Origin: JANMES01 sp038329865
GTDB lineage: Bacteria; Planctomycetota; Phycisphaerae; Tepidisphaerales; Tepidisphaeraceae
Length of the DNA: 64,000 nt
Direction: 5' to 3'
Assembly (NCBI GenBank): GCA_038329865.1
Contig: JBBQNK010000002.1
Coordinates: forward strand, 1-64,000
This document shows, piece after piece, positions 58,753 to 64,000 of this stretch. Each line of letters opens with the position of its first letter. The stretch's first letter is position 1. The notes below the pieces were generated by a model that did not search any database, was not told the origin of the DNA, and saw only the letters and a list, made by a program, of their open reading frames with translations. The translations under genes and the position numbers were made by a program.

Positions 58753-59961
58753 TTATGTTAAGCGATCGCCCGCCGCTGAGTCGAGGATCGGGCCGATGTC
58801 GATCGAATAAACCTGCCGGCCGGTGCCGGCGTGGGCGGAGTCGATCGCGATCAGTCGGCCGTCGCGGCTGGGGCGTGGGTGGAGATCGCAGCGCCATTCG
58901 CCGTCGTACCCTTCCGGCGCGAGGAATTGGCCGAGCTCGAAACGCCGGGCGGTCGGCACATGGTAGAGATACAAATTCTGCATCCGTCCCGCTTGCGGGT
59001 AGGTGTCGTTCAAAATCCAATCGCGATCCGGCAGGTACGTGACGTGGCCGTTGACGGCCATGATATCTCGGCCGATGACTTCGACTTTGTCGGTCTGGTC
59101 GTGGTAGAGATAGAACTTGCTGCCGTCGCTGGGGTGCCAGCTCCAGGCGATGATCGTTTGGGGATCGCGCCAATAAAAGTGCGAAGTGCCGCCGTGCGGG
59201 TCGAGCACGTAGAGGCCAGAACCGTCGGTGTTACAGGTAAACAGGCGGGTGTGAAAAACATTAAGCGACTCGGCCGCGCCGCGCCAGCGGTGTAGAAAAA
59301 TGAATCGCGATCCGTCCGGCGAAAACAGCAGGTGGTTAAACCAGTGCTTCGCGCCGGCCGGGTACTCCGGATGCCCTGGCACGGCGGCGATGTCGGCGAG
59401 GCTGAAGAGCATCGCGCTCTCGCCGGATTGAAGATCGGTCTTCCAAATACCCGTCTCGCGCGGCGCGCCGACGCTTGCGTATTGATCAGGCAGACCCGCA
59501 TAACCGTAGCCGGGCCGGCAGTCATTCAGCCGTGCGAAATCCGGCGAGATCCCCCACCGGCCGTCCGGGCTCACTGTGTACACCGCGCGAGGAAGCGTGC
59601 GTCGCTCGCCCGTTTTCACGTCGAGCAGCCGACAGATAAATCGGCCGTCCTCGCGGTCGTTCCACATCACGGTGGATTGTGTCTCCGGCAGCCACTGCAG
59701 CATCGAGCCCTGCTGCCAGTTGAGCGCGCGGGTTTGGCCGAGCTCGATCCAGCGATCGCCGTCGCCGGTGTCGATCATGCCGACGCGGAAAAGATCATCC
59801 GCGCGTGGCGAGCGGTTTTCGAATTCAGTTTGATGTGAAAAAACGTATCGGCCGGTCGGATCGAACGCGTGCTTGTCGTAATAGCCGAACCAGTGAAATG
59901 CCGGCCCGTGCGTCAGCGCGCAAATGGACAGCTTTGGAGATTGCCGTGATGACTCGGACAT
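58753..59961 (-). CDS. TolB-like beta-propeller protein
   Basis: The 402-residue product consists of repeated propeller blades with S-PDG-x-W/F motifs (TVSPDGRWGISPD, LFSPDGSRFIFLHRWRG, RPSRDGRLIAIDSAH). It resembles oligogalacturonide-lyase-like or TolB-like propellers; whether it is an enzyme is unknown. There is no signal peptide. It lies between the MoaD-like gene (18 bases upstream) and the NIL gene (7 bases downstream), so all three are likely co-transcribed. Confidence 0.75.
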   Translation of the reverse strand: MSESSRQSPKLSICALTHGPAFHWFGYYDKHAFDPTGRYVFSHQTEFENRSPRADDLFRVGMIDTGDGDRWIELGQTRALNWQQGSMLQWLPETQSTVMWNDREDGRFICRLLDVKTGERRTLPRAVYTVSPDGRWGISPDFARLNDCRPGYGYAGLPDQYASVGAPRETGIWKTDLQSGESAMLFSLADIAAVPGHPEYPAGAKHWFNHLLFSPDGSRFIFLHRWRGAAESLNVFHTRLFTCNTDGSGLYVLDPHGGTSHFYWRDPQTIIAWSWHPSDGSKFYLYHDQTDKVEVIGRDIMAVNGHVTYLPDRDWILNDTYPQAGRMQNLYLYHVPTARRFELGQFLAPEGYDGEWRCDLHPRPSRDGRLIAIDSAHAGTGRQVYSIDIGPILDSAAGDRLT

Positions 59962-59979
59962 CAGACGAGATGGCAGCGA

Positions 59980-60258
59980 TCAGCAACCGCCGGCAATCGC
60001 AGGCACGATGCTGATTTCATCGCCGGCCTTGACCGGGGTTTCCAGGTTCTTGAGGAATCGAATGTCTTCATCATTGAGATAGACGTTGACGAACCGATTC
60101 AGTTGACCCGGCGCCTTGAACAGGCGGGTTTCGATCCCGCTCGCCTTGGCCTTGAGGCTGTTGAGAACTTCGCCGACGTTGGCACCTTCGGTATCGATGG
60201 CATCGACGCCGTTGGAGTAGCTGCGTAGAGGAGACGGGATGCGAACTTTAATGCTCAT
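59980..60258 (-). CDS. MoaD/ThiS-like sulfur carrier ending in Gly-Gly-Cys
   Basis: The 92-residue beta-grasp protein (MSIKVRIPSPLRSYSNGVDAIDTEGANVGEVLNSLK..., GQLNRFVNVYLNDEDIRFL, GDEISIVPAIAGGC) closely resembles CysO/MoaD-type carriers, whose C-terminal Gly-Gly is adenylated and thiocarboxylated to donate sulfur. Here a Cys follows the Gly-Gly (IAGGC-stop), so a processing step may be needed before activation. No E1-like enzyme is adjacent. Start chosen at MSIKVRIP. Confidence 0.9.
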   Translation of the reverse strand: MSIKVRIPSPLRSYSNGVDAIDTEGANVGEVLNSLKAKASGIETRLFKAPGQLNRFVNVYLNDEDIRFLKNLETPVKAGDEISIVPAIAGGC

Positions 60259-60293
60259 TTGAAAACGGATTCCTTTCGAATCGGCGATCAAGT

Positions 60294-61277
60294 TTATTTT
60301 TCTTTGAACTTGATTTCACTGGCCTTGGGATTGTTGATGTAATCTTGCAGCATCTTTTCAATCCGAATATTAGTGGGCGAACCGGTCTTGGGGGGTCTTT
60401 CCGCGAATGTCGCGATCGGCTTGGTCCAGGTGAAAGTTTTGTTCTTATCGTTGTAATAGATCGCGGTATATACTTCGGTCCCCTTATAAGTTGCGGCATC
60501 TCTCAATGCGTTGAGAACCGCCTGCGCCTGGGAAACGGTAGCTCCCACGGTTGTCCAACTGCGAATATCGGATTCGAATTCCTTCAGGAAAGCACTGATC
60601 CCGATTCCGGCCCTTACGCGAATGTATCCGTCCTGCAAGCGCGCAATCAACGAGTCTCCGTTCATTGGCAATCGCTTATATAATTCATTTCGATAAGCGA
60701 TGATTGTATCGTTAAATGGATCAATCCGTTTGTGTTCATTGTCAACCTGGGTATTGATCGGTCCTTCCTGTCCCGGCTTCAGGCCCAAAAGCATTTTGTC
60801 GAGCCGAGCGTGAATTGAAGGATCAGTTGAAAACCTGGGAAATGGCTGCGGAGCATTTCGATACGCAGCGATGATTCGCTTTGCCTGATCACCCTCAAAT
60901 TTGCTGGGACAGCCGGAGAGCAGCTGCCACTTTACGTACGCAACCTGAGGTGCCGAACTCGACATGCTCTTTTCAATAATACCAATGATATCTTCGGGGG
61001 TCGTATCGTCGGTGAGCTTGTTTTGGATGAAATATTCGGACCTGGACCGCAACACGCCAGAATCCGGCTTGGCGGCGAAATCGGTATACTCTTTGGTGAT
61101 TTCAGCGACGGCCTTAGTCAGTTCGGCTGACGGACCTGTGCGCTTTGCGACGGGCTTGGGCGTGGCAGAGGCCGTCGCGGGCTTGGACTTGGAATCTTCA
61201 CCGCGAGCGGGTTTGATAAGGACGGCAGCGCTTGCCGCTAGGAGAACTGCTAAAACCGATCGGCTTAGAAATTTCAT
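60294..61277 (-). CDS. Secreted protein of unknown function
   Basis: The 327-residue product has a signal peptide (MKFLSRSVLAVLLAASAAVLIKPARG). A Lys/Pro/Thr-rich linker (30-50) and a mostly helical domain (TKAVAEITKEYTDFAAKP, PEDIIGIIEKSMSSSAPQVAYVKWQLLSGCPSKF...) follow. The codons are somewhat more A+T-rich than those of the flanking genes. No family recognised. It ends 35 bases before the MoaD-like gene start. Confidence 0.65.
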   Translation of the reverse strand: MKFLSRSVLAVLLAASAAVLIKPARGEDSKSKPATASATPKPVAKRTGPSAELTKAVAEITKEYTDFAAKPDSGVLRSRSEYFIQNKLTDDTTPEDIIGIIEKSMSSSAPQVAYVKWQLLSGCPSKFEGDQAKRIIAAYRNAPQPFPRFSTDPSIHARLDKMLLGLKPGQEGPINTQVDNEHKRIDPFNDTIIAYRNELYKRLPMNGDSLIARLQDGYIRVRAGIGISAFLKEFESDIRSWTTVGATVSQAQAVLNALRDAATYKGTEVYTAIYYNDKNKTFTWTKPIATFAERPPKTGSPTNIRIEKMLQDYINNPKASEIKFKEK

Positions 61278-61345
61278 AGGCGAATCCTCTCAATCGATTA
61301 TTTCAGTATATCACACGTCCAGTGACCTGACACCCAATAAGACAT

Positions 61346-62530
61346 TTATTGCACCGGCTCGTTAGACCCCGGCGCGGGCGCCATTGACTCCACTTTATGC
61401 CTCAAAAAGGGATAAACAAGCTGGCGCAAGTACGATCTCGGCACCGGATGACCCGAAATACCGTACCCGACCGGCCACTGATTCCTGGGCAAATAAAACG
61501 TGCCGAACAGCCGATCCAGCAGCGGAAAATGGATCGCAAAGTTGACGTCAATCGCCTCTTTCTCAATCCCATGATGCCAATGATGAAACCGCGGCGTGAC
61601 CAGGAACGGGCCGATCCGATTAAATTCCCATCGAACATTCGCGTGCACCAGGGCCGAATGGATGTAGACCATTAAGATATACGCATGCATCGGCAACTCG
61701 GTGAAACCGAGTATGAACATGGGAATCACTGTCAGCCCGCGGAGGACAAGGATTTCCATGAAGTGCATCCGCGCACTGGCCATCCAGTCCATCGCCTTGG
61801 CGGAATGATGGACGGCATGGAATCCCCACAGGAACGGCACGCGATGAAACGCGCGGTGAATCCAGTACTGCGCCAAATCCGTCAGGAACATGATCTCCAG
61901 GAACTGCAACACCACCGGCTGCCCGCCGACCCATTGGCGGAAGGTTGACCACGACGTGTGCGACGCGATGAAAATCGCCGGGCTCATCGAGAGGAACGTG
62001 AGCACCTGGACCAGCAGGCTGCTCACGAAATAATAGAACAAATCCTCGCGCCACTCCTCGCGAAATAGTGGTTGTTGGTTGTGGGCGAACAGCCGTTCGA
62101 TCGGGACGAACAGGAGCCCGGTGAAAACGACGTTAAGGACGAACCAGTCAAGCGCGAAGAAGGCGTTGCTCGCCTGCTCACCGTTGGCGTGAACGCGCGA
62201 GCCGCCGAGGATCGTCGCGATGAGAATCAGCGTGATCGCGGTGAAGCCGAGGACTTTGTTCGTTCGCAGAACCAGGCTGACAATCGCAAGAATGAACGCG
62301 CCGATCAGCAGGAAATGCAGGCCAACACGGAATAGCGCGTGGTTGTAAAACTCCCGCACCTGAGGCACGGTCAGCCATGCCGGGTATCGGAGGCAAAGCA
62401 CGAAGCAAAGGCCCGCGACGGCGCCGAGGAGCGCCGTCACACCGCTGAGCCAACCCGTGCCCACTCGCCGATGCTCGGCCGGCGATTCAAGGTCAGTCCG
62501 GATTTTCTCACGGACTTTACTGACGACCAT
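61346..62530 (-). CDS. Sterol desaturase/fatty acid hydroxylase-like membrane protein
   Basis: The 394-residue integral membrane protein belongs to the di-iron fatty-acid hydroxylase superfamily. The histidine boxes are HRAFHRVPFLWGFHAVHHS near residue 226 and RFHHWHHG near 318. About seven hydrophobic helices flank them. The substrate (lipid or sterol) is not predictable. Start MVVSKVREKIRTD. Its upstream gap holds a family A repeat. Confidence 0.9.
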   Translation of the reverse strand: MVVSKVREKIRTDLESPAEHRRVGTGWLSGVTALLGAVAGLCFVLCLRYPAWLTVPQVREFYNHALFRVGLHFLLIGAFILAIVSLVLRTNKVLGFTAITLILIATILGGSRVHANGEQASNAFFALDWFVLNVVFTGLLFVPIERLFAHNQQPLFREEWREDLFYYFVSSLLVQVLTFLSMSPAIFIASHTSWSTFRQWVGGQPVVLQFLEIMFLTDLAQYWIHRAFHRVPFLWGFHAVHHSAKAMDWMASARMHFMEILVLRGLTVIPMFILGFTELPMHAYILMVYIHSALVHANVRWEFNRIGPFLVTPRFHHWHHGIEKEAIDVNFAIHFPLLDRLFGTFYLPRNQWPVGYGISGHPVPRSYLRQLVYPFLRHKVESMAPAPGSNEPVQ

Positions 62531-62548
62531 GGATTTCCCCTTGTTCGG

Positions 62549-62659
62549 TCCCTCTCCCGGTGGTGAGGCTAGGTGAGGTTTCTGTATTGACCCTGCAGAC
62601 CGTTTGACGATTGCAACAGAACCCTCACCCTGCCCTCTCCCGGCACACCGTGAGAGGAA
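62549..62659. repeat. 'ctctcccgg...gagggt' inverted repeat (family A)
   Basis: ccctctcccggtggtgaggctaggtgaggtttctg is mirrored by cagaaccctcaccctgccctctcccggcacaccgtgagagg. It ends 5 bases before the thrC stop codon. Confidence 0.85.
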
Positions 62660-62661
62660 GT

Positions 62662-63933
62662 TTACACCGTCGCCGGTTGTCGCGGGATCGCAGTTTTCAC
62701 CGGCGTTTCCATCGCTTCGACCAGCTTGTCGAACTCCGCCAGCTTCGGCTCGATCACCGCCGGCTGAACAAGATCGCCTTGCACGGCTTCAAGCGTCTTC
62801 AGCCCGTTGCCGGTGATGGAGATGACGATCAGGTCGTCCTTGGGAATTCGGCCGGACTGAATCAGCTTGATCGCCGCCGCCAGCGTCGTGCCGCCGGCGG
62901 GTTCGGTCCAGATGCCTTCGAGTTTCGCGAGCAGTTTGATGGCGTCGATGATCTCGCGATCGGTCGCGCTCTCGCCCCACCCGCCGGATTCTTTCACGAC
63001 TTGATACGCGTAATACCCGTCGGCCGGGTTGCCAATGGCGATGCTCTTGGCGATTGTGTTCGGCTTCTGCGGCACGATGATGTCGCTGCCTTTGTGAATC
63101 GCAGTGACCACCGGATTGCAGCCCGCCGCCTGAGCGGAGTATATCTTCGGGCCGTTGTCTTCGACAAGTCCAAGCTTGATCAGCTCCTGATAACCCTTGT
63201 AGACCTTCGGCAGGATCGTCCCGCCCGCGGTGGGAATGATCGTGTGCTGCGGCAGGCGCCAGCCGAGCTGCTCGGCGATTTCCAGGCCGAAGGTTTTCGC
63301 CCCTTCGGTGTAGTACGGCCGCAGGTTCACGTTCACGATCGCCCAGCCGTATTTGTCGGCGATCTCCGTGCAAAGGCGGTTCACGTCGTCGTAGTTGCCG
63401 CGAATGCGGACCATGGTCGGCCCGAAGATCAGCGAGCCGAGGACTTTGCCCTGCTCAAGATCGTGCGGGATCATCACGAAGCAGCGCAGCCCCGCCATCG
63501 CCGCGTGGGCCGCGACCGAATTGGCGAGGTTGCCGGTGCTTGCGCAACCGACGGTGTCGAATCCGAACTCGATCGCCTTGCTGATCGCGACCGAGACGAC
63601 GCGCTCCTTGTAGCTGTAAGTCGGATAGTTGCAGCTGTCGTCCTTGATCCACAAATTCGAGCAGCCGAGTTCCTTCGCCAGCCGATCAGCGCGCTTGAGC
63701 GGCGTGAACCCGGAGTGAAAACCCGTCTTAGGCTGATCGACCGGCAGAAAATCCTTGTACCGCCAAAGCGATTTCGGGCCTTTCGCGATCGATTCGCGCG
63801 TGACCTTCCCCTTCATCGCCGCATAGTCGTACTCGACTTCATACGGCCCAAAACACGCTTCGCACACATGAACGGGAGAAACCGGAACGCGATGTCCGCA
63901 CTCTTTGCATTTCAGACCAAGAACGTAGCTCAT
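62662..63933 (-). CDS. thrC: Threonine synthase (PLP-dependent)
   Basis: ThrC converts O-phosphohomoserine to threonine. The 423-residue product has an N-terminal zinc-binding CKECGHR...CEACFG (residues 8-34) as in some bacterial threonine synthases, the PLP Lys in PTYSYKERVVSVA near 103, the Ser/Asn loop GCASTGNLANSVA near 128 and AGGTILPKVYKG near 235. Start MSYVLGLKCKECGH was chosen. A hairpin with a T-tract lies just upstream. Confidence 0.93.
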   Translation of the reverse strand: MSYVLGLKCKECGHRVPVSPVHVCEACFGPYEVEYDYAAMKGKVTRESIAKGPKSLWRYKDFLPVDQPKTGFHSGFTPLKRADRLAKELGCSNLWIKDDSCNYPTYSYKERVVSVAISKAIEFGFDTVGCASTGNLANSVAAHAAMAGLRCFVMIPHDLEQGKVLGSLIFGPTMVRIRGNYDDVNRLCTEIADKYGWAIVNVNLRPYYTEGAKTFGLEIAEQLGWRLPQHTIIPTAGGTILPKVYKGYQELIKLGLVEDNGPKIYSAQAAGCNPVVTAIHKGSDIIVPQKPNTIAKSIAIGNPADGYYAYQVVKESGGWGESATDREIIDAIKLLAKLEGIWTEPAGGTTLAAAIKLIQSGRIPKDDLIVISITGNGLKTLEAVQGDLVQPAVIEPKLAEFDKLVEAMETPVKTAIPRQPATV

Positions 63934-63950
63934 ACCTGCTCCATACCAAC

Positions 63951-63984
63951 AAAAAAGCCTCGTCTTATCTAAATAAGAAGAGGC
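63951..63984 (-). terminator. Hairpin plus T-tract upstream of thrC
   Basis: On the minus strand, GCCTCTTCTTAT-TTAG-ATAAGACGAGGC (one mismatch) is followed by TTTTTTG and then the thrC start region within about 20 bases. It is either the terminator of an upstream gene beyond the window or an attenuator of thrC. Confidence 0.7.
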
Positions 63985-64000
63985 CAACACGCGCAAGGGT

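Noticed and set aside
1..64000. CRISPR array or prophage
   Set aside because: The tandem words form inverted-repeat arms, not spaced direct repeats, and no cas, integrase, capsid or terminase gene is present.

Overview
The window is a G+C-rich chromosomal segment, probably from a Phycisphaerae-type planctomycete. The evidence is indirect: many small zinc-ribbon and membrane proteins, a Ser/Thr kinase with zinc ribbons, an FHA-type-IV-pilus ATPase fusion, secreted proteins without clear families, and a dense population of intergenic inverted repeats whose translations read like 'SPGTPGEG' and 'AQTFLSVTKRGTPR'. I saw no rRNA, prophage, transposase or CRISPR array. Most genes are on the minus strand.

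Layout. 1-13.5 kb: housekeeping and accessory enzymes (pdxJ, SGNH hydrolase, VOC protein with a YbhN-like membrane protein, sat, rpiA, a ketosynthase, a GT39-like glycosyltransferase, a vWA protein, tRNA-Thr, a polysaccharide deacetylase, nfo). 13.5-26 kb: an immunity-like small protein, a coupled SDR/DUF89/SMI1-KNR4 set, a two-gene xanthine dehydrogenase, a large secreted protein, the FHA-PilB/GspE ATPase and metG. 26-37 kb: an acyl-CoA dehydrogenase relative, then the most interesting segment, a minus-strand cluster encoding a protein that resembles ESCRT-III/Snf7 in length, helix layout and several local motifs, two further helical relatives (one with a winged helix in front, recalling CHMP7), three small membrane proteins and a membrane-anchored C39-like peptidase. 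It is followed by membrane/zinc-ribbon proteins and two kinases. 37-47 kb: a DUF3568-like lipoprotein, a GH88/105-like hydrolase, a cupin-like protein, tmRNA, an RsbW/RsbV switch, a BatA-like protein, DUF167, nadK and SRP RNA. 47-64 kb: cyclophilin, pepA, a DUF255-DsbD-alpha fusion, DinB, PilZ, rnr, a NIL-domain protein, a TolB-like propeller, a MoaD-like sulfur carrier, a fatty-acid hydroxylase and thrC.

Genes that probably act together: XdhA/XdhB; RsbV/RsbW; the SDR-DUF89-SMI1 overlap set; the 27.2-31.6 kb ESCRT-III-like set, several members of which overlap by a few bases; and possibly the NIL, MoaD-like and thrC genes in sulfur or amino-acid metabolism (inference).

A second theme is the repeats: more than 30 imperfect inverted repeats of 50-170 bp. 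One group has arms built from short tandem words, such as repeats of 'ggacttag', 'gcagaat', 'cacagag' or 'gctgagt'. Many end within a few bases of a stop codon, some overlap stop codons, one is nested in another, and three lie inside reading frames. Start sites were chosen from family length, visible ribosome binding sites and exclusion of repeat-derived N-terminal extensions. Family names rest on recognised motifs; no database search was possible.
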